Assembly (NCBI RefSeq): GCF_009725995.1
Contig: NZ_RCNS01000001.1
Location: forward strand, 600,283 to 664,282
DNA length: 64,000 nt
Reading direction: 5' to 3'
Source of the DNA: Zobellia laminariae
GTDB lineage: Bacteria; Bacteroidota; Bacteroidia; Flavobacteriales; Flavobacteriaceae
Numbering within the stretch: the first letter of the stretch is position 1; every line of letters starts with the position of its first letter. The notes below the pieces were generated by a model. The model was not told where the DNA came from and did not search any database. It worked only from the letters and a program-made list of their open reading frames with translations. The translations under genes and the position numbers were made by a program. Positions 53,113-62,664 of this stretch are shown one piece after another.

Positions 53113-54375
53113 TTGTCTTACGTGTCAAAACTAAAAATTCTTTTAAAAAATCTTGGCCCAGGTCTATTGTTCGCCAGTATGGCAATAGGTACATCTCACT
53201 TGGTGCTTTCCACAAAAGCAGGAGCACAATACGGTTGGTTAATGGCTATACCTATTCTTTTAGCTAACATTTTTAAGTATCCATTTTTTGAGTTTGGCGT
53301 AAGATATACCAACGTAACTGGAAAGACCCTCATAGAAGGCTATCTTAATCGCGGTAAAGGTTATCTGTGGTTCTACGGACTAATTACCCTTGTAACTACT
53401 TTTACCATCTTAGCGGCCTTATATACTGTAACCGCTGGGCTATTCATTAATCTTTTTCAGATACCGGAAGTTTACATCAACTATATTTCTCTGGCTCTTT
53501 TCGCCTTTATTAGTCTTTTACTGATTATTGGTAAATACAAATTCATGGAAGTTTCTTTAAAATTTGTTGTTACCGTATTATTCTTGGCCCTTCTTATTAC
53601 AACTGTGGTAGTTATATTCAAAGGACCAGTAGATAAAGTTCCCAATTTTACGCCACCCCAAATTTTTAACAACATGGGAATTCTTTTTCTCATTAGTTTA
53701 ATGGGATGGATGCCTACAACTGTTGAAGCTTCTAGCTGGGTGAGCTTATGGAGCGTTGAAAAATGGAAGACACAAGCCAAGCCTTCTCTACGTGAATCTT
53801 TACAAGAATTTAAAGTCGGCTATTTTACGACTTCCTTATTGGCGTTATTCTTTCTAACCATTGGCTGCATGACACTATATGGTACGAACACTGCATTAAG
53901 CGGAAATGCCGTAACCTTTGCTGATCAGATTGTACAATTGTTTACAACCCATATAGGCCCATGGGCCTATATTCTTATAGCTATTGCTGCTTTTGCTACG
54001 ATGTTCAGTACATGTATGACCGCACATGATGCGCTGGCTAGAGTTAGTATAGATATTACGGGCCTTTTGTTTTCGGACCTAAAACTATCGGGAAACAAAC
54101 AAATTTTCGCAGTAGGTGTACTTCTCTTAGCCTGTATAAACTTTACAGTAGTAAGCGTTTTTAAATCTAATATGGGGCAATTGGTAGCATTAGCTACTTT
54201 TGTTTCTTTTGTAGTTGCACCTATCGTAGGGTATATGAACCTAAAAAATGTAATGAGCGAAGAAATACCTATTGCAGACAGACCAAAAAAACCGCTACAA
54301 ATACTGACTTATTTAGGTATATTATTCCTATCGTTATTTTCTATCTACTATTTTTGGATAGTCATCTTTGAATAA
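53113..54375 (+). CDS. Nramp-family transporter, non-canonical metal site
   Basis: Multi-helix transporter (420 residues, about 11 helices) of the Nramp fold. The first helix reads GPGLLFASMAIGTSHL where Nramp proteins have DPGN (here GTSH, residues 26-29). The sixth helix reads GWMPTTVEASSW where MPHN-type motifs are expected (M200-P201 kept, T202-T203). The canonical Asp and Asn ligands are therefore missing and the substrate is probably not Mn/Fe in the usual way; magnesium or another solute is possible. No ATG start is available; TTG at 53113 or GTG at 53122 must be used. Confidence 0.88.
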   Translation: MSYVSKLKILLKNLGPGLLFASMAIGTSHLVLSTKAGAQYGWLMAIPILLANIFKYPFFEFGVRYTNVTGKTLIEGYLNRGKGYLWFYGLITLVTTFTILAALYTVTAGLFINLFQIPEVYINYISLALFAFISLLLIIGKYKFMEVSLKFVVTVLFLALLITTVVVIFKGPVDKVPNFTPPQIFNNMGILFLISLMGWMPTTVEASSWVSLWSVEKWKTQAKPSLRESLQEFKVGYFTTSLLALFFLTIGCMTLYGTNTALSGNAVTFADQIVQLFTTHIGPWAYILIAIAAFATMFSTCMTAHDALARVSIDITGLLFSDLKLSGNKQIFAVGVLLLACINFTVVSVFKSNMGQLVALATFVSFVVAPIVGYMNLKNVMSEEIPIADRPKKPLQILTYLGILFLSLFSIYYFWIVIFE

Positions 54376-54402
54376 AAAAAACTCAAAAAACCAACACTTA
54401 GG

Positions 54403-56340
54403 TTATTGACTAATAGCATCATAATTATCAATTACAAAAAGTGTTCTAAGATTTTGCTTGTGAAGAAAATCTAAGCAATACACCCCATTAGTACAGTTAT
54501 TGATAATTTTTTCCTCTCCGTAACCAACTGCCTTAGTTATGTTCTCACTTGACACACCATTTGACAATAGATAAGCTTTAATAGCCTGAGAGCGTTTTTC
54601 GGATATTCGTTTGTTAGAACTACTTCCACCTTTACTATCTGTGTGGGTTTCTATTGAAATTCTAAGCTCAGGGAATTTTTTAATAGCATCTACAACCTTA
54701 TCCAACTCTGCGGTCATTGCTATATTAACGTTACTCTTACCTGTTTCAAAAAAGAAATTGTTAACATTCAATACCTTTTTCCCTTCTTTCTCTTTTACAA
54801 TATCACTTAGGGAAGCCAATTGCACTTGTAATGGTGCTTTCTGCAACTCCTCTAATTCTTTAGGATTGTATGTTTCTCTAAAAGTCGAATACCCATCTTT
54901 AATCATCTCCATAGAAACTATATCCGTATAAGGTATTTCCACTTGATATGTACCGTCCTCCTTGGTAAACATTTGACTAAGAAGACCTCCATTATTATCA
55001 AGAACTTTTACTTCAACACCGGCAATAGGTTCATCATACTGAGGCTTCACAACTTTACCTTTGAAGATAAGAGTACGTGGACCTGGTTTGGCAGCTACCT
55101 TAAAGCCATAGATATCATCATTACCTTTACCACCTGGTCTATTGGACGAAAAATAACCCATTAACTCATGACCTTCTCCTGGGCGTATGATAAAACCAAA
55201 TTCATCGTATTTTGAGTTTATCCCTTCACCTAAGTTTACAGGAATACTAAAAGTATTATCTGGCTGTATATTACTGCGATATACATCCATACCTCCAACA
55301 CCATAGAAAACATCAGATGAAAAGAAGAGACTATTATCGTAAACAAAAGGCGCTATCTCATTCCCTGGTGTATTGATTCTTGGCCCCATATTAATAGGTT
55401 CTGACATTACTTGACCATTGTTGGTCACTACATAATACAGGTCAGTTCCGCCATAACTATCTTCAAAATTAGCAGCGAAATATAATCTTTCATTTTCATC
55501 ATCGTAAAACGGATAATAAAAAGAAGTGCTCAAATCTTTTAACAAAAATCTAAAAAGACCTCCTTCATAAGCCATACCAATAGCCAATGCATTCTTTCCT
55601 TTTTCATCAAAAGCTAGGTTCTTACCCTTGGCATTAGACAGTACATAATAGGTACCTCCTGTGGTACTAGAATAAAAAGGTGTAGATTTATGAAAAGGAG
55701 AATCAGGGACCCCTTTATAAACGCTTACGTTTCCTATGTTACCACCTTTTTCAATATCTGCTTCGTAAATATCTAAATACGATTCCCCGGAAGGACCATA
55801 GATACGTTTTGACTTGTTCTTTCGCCCACTACTAAACAATAGTTTATCATCATGAAATGCAGGAGAAAAGTCTGAAAACTCGCTATTACCTGTTAAGGTG
55901 AAAATAAAAAACCCAGCGGATTCCGTTTCTTTTTTATCAAACAATAGGTAGTTAAATTCCGCATTTTCTACCAATTCACTCTCAAGTGAATTGCTCTTAG
56001 ATTTTAAAAATGCTTTAACTCTTTCTTGCTCGGAAATTTTAGCCAAACTCTGTAACATCTTATTAAAGCGATGTGCAGACATTATAGTATCATTCTTGTT
56101 AATGTCAAGATATAATTTCGAGGCCTTATTGTACTCTCCTGTTTGAAAATAGGAATCGGCTAAGTTCAAAAGCTGATTGTTAGTAATGAACTTACCTTGT
56201 TGCATTTGTTTGTTATACTCAATAATAGCGTCATCATAGGCATAACTATAAAAATAATTATCGGCCTTAGATGTCACTTCTTGTCCGTAAGAAAACCCTA
56301 CGGCCAATGCAAATAATAATATGAAGATTCTGAATTTCAT
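54403..56340 (-). CDS. OmpA-family protein with WD40-like and carboxypeptidase-regulatory domains
   Basis: Outer-membrane-associated protein (645 residues) of the type seen next to PorP/SprF. Signal peptide MKFRIFILLFALAVGFSYG. Residues 20-145 are TPR-like helices, 150-400 a PD40/WD40-like propeller (blades such as FSPAFHDDKLLFSSGRKN and FFSSDVFYGVGGMDVYRS), then a carboxypeptidase-regulatory-like fold (about 430-510) and an OmpA C-terminal domain (about 530-645; ETHTDSKGGSSSNKRISEKR). It is the third of three co-directional genes and probably links the type IX complex or its cargo to peptidoglycan. The gap to the porP-like gene is nine bases. Confidence 0.92.
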   Translation of the reverse strand: MKFRIFILLFALAVGFSYGQEVTSKADNYFYSYAYDDAIIEYNKQMQQGKFITNNQLLNLADSYFQTGEYNKASKLYLDINKNDTIMSAHRFNKMLQSLAKISEQERVKAFLKSKSNSLESELVENAEFNYLLFDKKETESAGFFIFTLTGNSEFSDFSPAFHDDKLLFSSGRKNKSKRIYGPSGESYLDIYEADIEKGGNIGNVSVYKGVPDSPFHKSTPFYSSTTGGTYYVLSNAKGKNLAFDEKGKNALAIGMAYEGGLFRFLLKDLSTSFYYPFYDDENERLYFAANFEDSYGGTDLYYVVTNNGQVMSEPINMGPRINTPGNEIAPFVYDNSLFFSSDVFYGVGGMDVYRSNIQPDNTFSIPVNLGEGINSKYDEFGFIIRPGEGHELMGYFSSNRPGGKGNDDIYGFKVAAKPGPRTLIFKGKVVKPQYDEPIAGVEVKVLDNNGGLLSQMFTKEDGTYQVEIPYTDIVSMEMIKDGYSTFRETYNPKELEELQKAPLQVQLASLSDIVKEKEGKKVLNVNNFFFETGKSNVNIAMTAELDKVVDAIKKFPELRISIETHTDSKGGSSSNKRISEKRSQAIKAYLLSNGVSSENITKAVGYGEEKIINNCTNGVYCLDFLHKQNLRTLFVIDNYDAISQ

Positions 56341-56349
56341 AGTCTAATA

Positions 56350-57333
56350 TTAGAAAAATCTAGGCGTATCAATTTGTTTTGGCTTCCCTTTCAAGCTCTT
56401 GCTACTTCCGCCAGAACCATCTCCTCTACCTAAATAAAACTTAAGAATTATTTCATGTGAACCACTACTGAACTCACCTAATGGGCTCGTGTTGTAATCG
56501 TACGAATATCCAATATAACTACCGTTGGTTATCTGAAACCCTACAAGGCCACTAACTGCACTTCCCAACCGGTAAGATGCTCCCATGGTAAACTTATCAT
56601 TATACATAAAGTTAGCACTGAGATTGGTATTCAAAGGTGCTCCATTAATATAGTTCAATAAAAATGCCGGTTTGAATTTCAACGTTTCGGAGAAATCAAA
56701 AACATACCCCCCAATAAAGTTGAACTGCATTTTATCTTCTATAATCGTGGCTACATCATCATTATATATACCATCTGTTAAGAAATTAGGTATAGAAGCT
56801 CCTAAATACCAGATATCATCTTCATACAAAAAGAAACCTGCTCCTATTGTAGGGTAGAATTTTGAAATAGTTTCACGCCCTAAAATTGGTTCTCCCGGGT
56901 TTTCGAACGTACCTTTTGAAAAGTCTACATTCAAGAAAGAACCTCCTGCATCCATACCAAAAGAAAGTTTTGCTTTATCCGAAACGTTAAACTGGTACGA
57001 ATAAGCTACTTCTACATAAGTCTGAGTAGATGGTCCCAATTGATCGCTTATGATGTTAAGACCAAGTCCCGTTTTTTCATTAGCGAAAGGTACATTAGTC
57101 CCCAAACGAATGGTTCTGGGTGTACCTTCAATATCGACCCATTGCGCTCTATAACTCGCGGCTATTTCAGGGGTCTGAACCGAACCTACATAACCTGGGT
57201 TAAAACTACCTATGTTATACATATACTGCGTATACTGAGGTTCCTTTTGAGCAAAACTGTTTGCCGAAATGAACAATACACCTATAGCCAAGCAGATGTA
57301 ACCGTAAAAGGATTTTAGTGTTCTATACTGCAT
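56350..57333 (-). CDS. PorP/SprF family type IX secretion membrane protein
   Basis: Outer-membrane barrel-like protein (327 residues) with signal peptide near residue 29 (SANSFAQ). The family start EPQYTQYMYNIGSFNPGYVGSV is diagnostic, followed by alternating strands (LGTNVPFANEKTGLGLNIISD, IGYSYDYNTSPLGEFSSGSHEIIL, pieces). PorP/SprF proteins pair with type B CTD substrates and help their secretion and attachment. Here the partner is encoded immediately upstream (eight bases), and an OmpA protein downstream. Confidence 0.95.
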   Translation of the reverse strand: MQYRTLKSFYGYICLAIGVLFISANSFAQKEPQYTQYMYNIGSFNPGYVGSVQTPEIAASYRAQWVDIEGTPRTIRLGTNVPFANEKTGLGLNIISDQLGPSTQTYVEVAYSYQFNVSDKAKLSFGMDAGGSFLNVDFSKGTFENPGEPILGRETISKFYPTIGAGFFLYEDDIWYLGASIPNFLTDGIYNDDVATIIEDKMQFNFIGGYVFDFSETLKFKPAFLLNYINGAPLNTNLSANFMYNDKFTMGASYRLGSAVSGLVGFQITNGSYIGYSYDYNTSPLGEFSSGSHEIILKFYLGRGDGSGGSSKSLKGKPKQIDTPRFF

Positions 57334-57341
57334 TATCCTAT

Positions 57342-60300
57342 TTATCTTATGAGCTGAATCCAGCCTTTTTTAGTGGTATTGGTATCAAAACCTTCTACTT
57401 CTTCTTGTAGCGTTACATTCAGGATATAAAAATAAGTGCCGTCAGGTGATTCTTTACCCTCCCACATTCCATCCCAAATAACTTCATCGGTCATCTGATC
57501 ACCTTCAACAATTAGTTTTCCGTATCTATTGAAAATTTTGATATCATAAACCAAATCTACCGTAGTGGCCCCAAATTGCTTATTTATTTTGAGCACATCA
57601 TTAGTCCCATCATTATTTGGAGAGAACTGATTGTAAATAATTCCTAATTCAGCTTCAGTCCTTGCTGAAACATTTACGGTAGCCGTGTCTGTATTATTAG
57701 CATATTTGTCTTCACTATCAACCGGAGAGGACCGTATAATTTCAGCACTATTCTCAAAAGTACCCTCTATTGGAAGTCCTACTCTTATTTCAAGAATAGC
57801 AACTTCATTTTTAATCAATTCCGGTATGACCCAGATGCCAGTTTCAGAAGCATACTCCCCTTTATCTGCCGTGCTACTTATATAAACAAAGCCACTATCT
57901 CCTCTTGTAGAAATAGTATCTCTTATTTGAATATTGGAAATAGCATCTTCATTAGAATTATTGGTTACCCTTATTGTAAAAATTACTTCTTGTCCTACTA
58001 ACGGGTTAACTCTATCTGAGTTTTCATATGGTTGTCGGATACTTAGTGTATCTCCTTCATTAACAATACGTGCAAACTTCTCTAAAACTAAATCAATACC
58101 TTCTGGAAGATCAATGTTTAAAGTTATTTCAGAACTATCATTTGCGGGGTTACTATCTACTGGGAACGATTGCAAAAGTTCAGCTACGTTTGTATAAGGA
58201 CCTCCATCTAATACGTCAACAGTGATAGTTAAAGTAGTTGTACCGTTTGCCGGAATCTCAGCAATTGTCCATTCGCCGGCAGCTAAATCATAACTACCAT
58301 TCGCAGCGCTGTGTGATTTATATTCAAAACCTGTTTCCAGCATCTCTCCTACGGTAACGTTTCGAGCAACACGATCAGATAGATTATTTACTGTTAAGGT
58401 GAAAATTACCTCATCTCCCGCAACCGCTTCTTCCTTATCAACCGTCTTTACAACTTCTAGGTCAATAGGAGTAGGGTCACAATTTGCATTATTGACGTCA
58501 GGGTCGCAAGCATCTAATGGATTAGTACCATCTGCTTCTTCTTGCCCGTCAGTAATACCATCTTCATCGGTATCACAAAGTCCATTTGAGTTATCCGGTA
58601 TACAAGCATTTCTGTTACCAGGATCCAATTGATCCATAACGCCATCGCTGTCTGTATCTAGAACATTGGACTCCAAAGCGTCAATTATTCCATCTCCATC
58701 AGTATCTAAAGGATTGGCTGTATCATCACCAACTTCAACACCATCATCTACGCCATCACCATCAGAATCCGCATTATTGGGATCCGTACCAAGACTAGAT
58801 TCTAATCCGCCAAACAATCCATCACCATCATCATCGGTATCACAACTACTAACAGAAATACTTACCTCAGCCGTTTCATTAGCACAGGGCGCCTCCGCAC
58901 CTGTAGTTGTATAAGCAAAAACATATGTGCCATTTGCCAAACCTTGAAAATCTACCACGTTTTCACCATCAGGAGTAACATTAGCAGGCCCTGAAGACCA
59001 AGCCCATGTACCTGCGCTTGCCGCTGTAGAAAAAGTGGTATCTAAATCTAAGGTGGTAGTACCAAAAGCAGCGTCATTACAAGACGATGCATTTTCTGGA
59101 GCGCCTGTATTTACAGGAGGTAAAATAATAGCATCTACTTTAACTCGTGGAGATGAACTACATGTATTGGCTAATGCCTCTACATAATAAGATGTTGTAC
59201 TCGTTAAATTATTTACCGTAAAATTTGGCCCTGAAAATACTGGAGCACCACCTGTTGCCCGATCATACCAATTAATTGTTGCATCAAGACTTGCGGTTGC
59301 ACTAAGAACTACAACGCCAGGGCCACATCTACTATCTCCAGATGGCGTCCCAATAATTTCAGGTGTTGAATTTTGAACTAATGTTAATGTTAATGTAGGG
59401 CTAGCACAATTATTTAACGCATCATAATAAAAGCCATAGTAAGTACCTGGCAATGGATCATTTACCCTAGAGGTCGTAACAAAATTCTCTTCAGGCTTCA
59501 CATCAGTTGTTGACCAACGTAATACGCTAGCATTTGGCCCACTGTTAGGAGCGTAGTCATTCAAAGACGTTGTTATATCATCACAAAATCTACGCGGAAT
59601 CGTTGTATCTAATACCGGGGCATCATTTCCTGCGGTACATGGATCACAATTAGCTACATTAATGGTAACTGTTGTTGATTTATTAGTACATGGTTCTACT
59701 GCACCATTTGTAGTAAAAGTATAAACGTAAGCTCCAGCAGCTTGCCCACTAAAATTTACAGTGGCGTTCGCCCCTACAGGAGCAATATTTGTTGGACCAG
59801 AAGTCCATGCCCAAGTACCTGCATCTTGACCCGTAATTACGCTCGCACTATTAAGGCTTATAGAAATAGGTCCAAAAATATTACTTGCATTATTACATGC
59901 AGTTTGTGGTGTAGTTACCGTACCTGCGGATGGAGACAAACTCTGCGTAATAGTTATGGCCGAAGATGGACTAGTACAATTATTAGGTTCATCCCAGAAA
60001 AAAGCATAATAATTTCCAGGTTCACTTACAGGACTAAGTCCTGTTCTAGGTGCCCAATCCGATTGCAATAATAGATTTGTATTATTGGTAGTCCATATTA
60101 GGACTGCCCCTGTAGGTCGTGCCCCATCATAGTATGAATCTAAGTCTGTCGTGAAATCATCACAAAATGCTGCTGTAGCTGCATTTAAAACAGGAGCAAC
60201 ATCCCCCGCTGCGCAATCATTATCTTCTATAGTAACTGTTCGTTGAGCAAGTGGTGTGGCCACATAGTTGAACTTCGCTGTATTACTAGGAGCTCCTAAT

Positions 60301-61022
60301 GTTAAAGTAACCGTTTCGTCTGGCTCTACAATGGCATCGTCTATTACATTAATAGTTAATCCTCTAGCACGTTGACCTGGAGGAAAAGTAAATTGACCCG
60401 TTTGACCTCCTGTTGTATAATCAGAAATAATTGTTGCACTACCCCCTAAAGTGTATGGTATTAAAATTGTTGTTCCAGTAGCGTTTTCCTTGTCTAGCGT
60501 AAGTAAATAGCGCCCCCTAGCCGTATCTTCTTCAGCTGCTTCAGGTTCTGGAGTGGTCAAGGTAAAAGTACCCGTATCATTGTCTTGTATAGTAAAAGTA
60601 ATACTACTAGCAGTCGGACTAATAGTTCCAGTACTAACATTGCTAATTGTAATAATAATAGTTTCACCTAGCTCAATTAATTCATCTTCATTTATGTTGA
60701 TATCAAAAGATTCACTGGGGGCTACAGCGGTCAAAGTAACAGTAGGGGTGAGAGCCTGGTAATCATCAGTAGGGGTAGCTGTGCCCGTAATATTTAGCGT
60801 AACAGTGGTAGGTAATAAAAAACCTCCGGTTCTAGTAACTGTATACGAACCACCGACACCGGCAGCCCCTTCTACAGGTTCTGTGGGTGTAGTACGTGCA
60901 ATAGAGACTGTCTGAGCATTAGCAGCAAAGCTAAGACCCAAAAACAATATAAACAATAAAATAACTCTTCCCTGTGCTCTTAAACTATGGGCTAAGCAAG
61001 CTTTTTTCTTTTTCAATTTCAT
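57342..61022 (-). CDS. Large T9SS type B (CHU_C) cell-surface protein
   Basis: Secreted protein of 1226 residues. The signal peptide ends near residue 36 (LSFAANA). Then come two Calx-beta-like domains (about 37-270), two long homologous Ig/PKD-like blocks (about 275-460 and 465-720, both with APVL...FCDDxTTxLxxY and AGTWAWxSGP), and calcium-binding thrombospondin type 3 repeats (about 726-856; DSDGDGVDDG, DTDGDGIID). These are followed by two DUF11 domains (about 860-1130) and the C-terminal T9SS type B sorting domain (about 1135-1226; YNQFSPNNDGTNDVLKI, KIFNRYGKLI, DGTYFYIL). It is exported by the type IX system and held at the surface with help from the adjacent PorP/SprF gene. Probably adhesive; the ligand is unknown. 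Confidence 0.94.
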   Translation of the reverse strand: MKLKKKKACLAHSLRAQGRVILLFILFLGLSFAANAQTVSIARTTPTEPVEGAAGVGGSYTVTRTGGFLLPTTVTLNITGTATPTDDYQALTPTVTLTAVAPSESFDININEDELIELGETIIITISNVSTGTISPTASSITFTIQDNDTGTFTLTTPEPEAAEEDTARGRYLLTLDKENATGTTILIPYTLGGSATIISDYTTGGQTGQFTFPPGQRARGLTINVIDDAIVEPDETVTLTLGAPSNTAKFNYVATPLAQRTVTIEDNDCAAGDVAPVLNAATAAFCDDFTTDLDSYYDGARPTGAVLIWTTNNTNLLLQSDWAPRTGLSPVSEPGNYYAFFWDEPNNCTSPSSAITITQSLSPSAGTVTTPQTACNNASNIFGPISISLNSASVITGQDAGTWAWTSGPTNIAPVGANATVNFSGQAAGAYVYTFTTNGAVEPCTNKSTTVTINVANCDPCTAGNDAPVLDTTIPRRFCDDITTSLNDYAPNSGPNASVLRWSTTDVKPEENFVTTSRVNDPLPGTYYGFYYDALNNCASPTLTLTLVQNSTPEIIGTPSGDSRCGPGVVVLSATASLDATINWYDRATGGAPVFSGPNFTVNNLTSTTSYYVEALANTCSSSPRVKVDAIILPPVNTGAPENASSCNDAAFGTTTLDLDTTFSTAASAGTWAWSSGPANVTPDGENVVDFQGLANGTYVFAYTTTGAEAPCANETAEVSISVSSCDTDDDGDGLFGGLESSLGTDPNNADSDGDGVDDGVEVGDDTANPLDTDGDGIIDALESNVLDTDSDGVMDQLDPGNRNACIPDNSNGLCDTDEDGITDGQEEADGTNPLDACDPDVNNANCDPTPIDLEVVKTVDKEEAVAGDEVIFTLTVNNLSDRVARNVTVGEMLETGFEYKSHSAANGSYDLAAGEWTIAEIPANGTTTLTITVDVLDGGPYTNVAELLQSFPVDSNPANDSSEITLNIDLPEGIDLVLEKFARIVNEGDTLSIRQPYENSDRVNPLVGQEVIFTIRVTNNSNEDAISNIQIRDTISTRGDSGFVYISSTADKGEYASETGIWVIPELIKNEVAILEIRVGLPIEGTFENSAEIIRSSPVDSEDKYANNTDTATVNVSARTEAELGIIYNQFSPNNDGTNDVLKINKQFGATTVDLVYDIKIFNRYGKLIVEGDQMTDEVIWDGMWEGKESPDGTYFYILNVTLQEEVEGFDTNTTKKGWIQLIR

Positions 61023-61173
61023 AACTGTCCTTTGAACAAAGATTCAATTCACAGCAAATAAAGTAGGTCGTGGCTAAATGGGCGTCAATATTACTAAAAA
61101 AAATGTCCACTACCGTAATTTTGGGGTTAAATCAAGGTTTTATGGACGAACTACATCATATACGGATTAAACA

Positions 61174-62061
61174 TCAACTTGGGATATCTGCCGACTGACT
61201 TTTTGCATCAGGAGCTATTTTTCTAACCAAGCCTTGCAGCACTTTCCCAGGACCAACCTCTATAAAGAGGGAAGCTCCGTCTTTTACCATATTTTCCACA
61301 CTTTGCGTCCATTTTACAGGAGCAGTCAATTGAGAAATTAGATTTTTCTGAATTTCAACAGCATCACTAACCGCAACAGTCGTTACATTTTGGTAAACAG
61401 GACATTTAGGCGTTGCAAAAGTTGTATTCTCTATTGCCGCGGCCAATTCTTCACGAGCAGGCTCCATTAGAGGCGAATGAAATGCACCACCTACAGGAAG
61501 TACCAGAGCTCTTCTAGCGCCTGCTTCTTTCATTTTAATACAAGCTGCGTCTATAGCTGCTACCTCTCCTGAAATTACTAATTGTCCAGGACAGTTATAA
61601 TTTGCTGCTACAACAATACCAGGGGTTTCCTCACATATCTTCTCTACTATAGCATCTTCTAGTCCTAAAACCGCTGCCATTGTACTTGGCTGAAGCTCAC
61701 ATGCTTTCTGCATAGCCAAAGCACGTTGAGAAACCAATTTTAATCCATCTTCAAAACCTAAGGAGCCATTAGCCACTAAGGCCGAAAACTCACCTAATGA
61801 ATGGCCTGCAACCATATCTGGCTTAAAACTATCGCCCATTACCTTACTCAAAATAACCGAATGTAAAAAAATGGCCGGCTGGGTAACCTTAGTTTGCTTT
61901 AAGTCTTCGGGCGTACCTTCAAACATAATATCTGTAATAGCAAAACCAAGAATCTCATTTGCCTGCTCAAAAAGCTGTTGTGCCAATGGGTATTTTTCAT
62001 AGAGGTCTAGACCCATACCAACAAATTGTGCCCCTTGTCCGGGAAATATATATGCATTCAT
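61174..62061 (-). CDS. fabD: Malonyl CoA-acyl carrier protein transacylase
   Basis: FabD (295 residues) moves malonyl from CoA to ACP for fatty acid synthesis. The start AYIFPGQGAQFVGMG, nucleophile GHSLGE with S88, an Arg-containing SQRALAMQKA strand and the catalytic His region GGAFHSPLM are all present. No other fab genes are beside it. It is followed on the same strand by nothing up to the CHU_C gene, and lies 63 bases after the carbonic-anhydrase-like gene. Confidence 0.97.
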   Translation of the reverse strand: MNAYIFPGQGAQFVGMGLDLYEKYPLAQQLFEQANEILGFAITDIMFEGTPEDLKQTKVTQPAIFLHSVILSKVMGDSFKPDMVAGHSLGEFSALVANGSLGFEDGLKLVSQRALAMQKACELQPSTMAAVLGLEDAIVEKICEETPGIVVAANYNCPGQLVISGEVAAIDAACIKMKEAGARRALVLPVGGAFHSPLMEPAREELAAAIENTTFATPKCPVYQNVTTVAVSDAVEIQKNLISQLTAPVKWTQSVENMVKDGASLFIEVGPGKVLQGLVRKIAPDAKSQSADIPS

Positions 62062-62124
62062 TACTTTTCGTTTTTTGGTGCGTGCAAAAATAGCAAATTA
62101 AGTTCAAGTCTCAAGTACCGTTTC

Positions 62125-62634
62125 CTACTCTTTAAACCAACTGGAATACATTACGTAATTGTTTGCTATACGATCAATTTCCCCTGAACTGAGTTCAGGG
62201 CTAATATCTTTTATTTTCTTAGCGGGTGTACCTGCAAATATACTGCCGGCCGGCACATGGGTTCCTTTTGTTACCACAGCACCAGCTGCAATGATACTGT
62301 TACTTTCCACAATACAATCATCCATAATTATACTCCCCATACCTACGAGCACATTATCTTTTAAAGTACACCCATGAACAATAGCATTGTGTCCGATTGA
62401 TACATTATTGCCAATAGTAGTTGGCGATTTCTGATATGTACAATGCACTATGGCTCCGTCTTGCACATTTACTTTATTGCCCATTTTAATAAAATGTACA
62501 TCTCCCCTAAGTACGGCATTATACCAGATACTACATTGATCGCCCATGGTTACCTCTCCTACAATCGTAGCATTTTCTGCAATGAAACAATCGTCACCAA
62601 ATTGTGGTGTTTTTCCGTTAATCGTTTTTATCAT
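62125..62634 (-). CDS. Gamma carbonic anhydrase-like hexapeptide protein
   Basis: Left-handed beta-helix protein (169 residues) with repeated hexapeptides: AENATIVGEVTMGDQCSIWYNAVLRGDV (pieces), NVQDGAIVHC, IGHNAIVHGCTL. The three His of the usual metal site (VHC, IGHN, VHG) are present, so metal binding is likely. Catalytic activity of this subgroup is often low or undetected. Cytoplasmic. The start is 30 bases after the stop of the LytTR regulator gene. Confidence 0.9.
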   Translation of the reverse strand: MIKTINGKTPQFGDDCFIAENATIVGEVTMGDQCSIWYNAVLRGDVHFIKMGNKVNVQDGAIVHCTYQKSPTTIGNNVSIGHNAIVHGCTLKDNVLVGMGSIIMDDCIVESNSIIAAGAVVTKGTHVPAGSIFAGTPAKKIKDISPELSSGEIDRIANNYVMYSSWFKE

Positions 62635-62664
62635 TTTAATTCGTTTTATCTTAATTCAGAGCTT

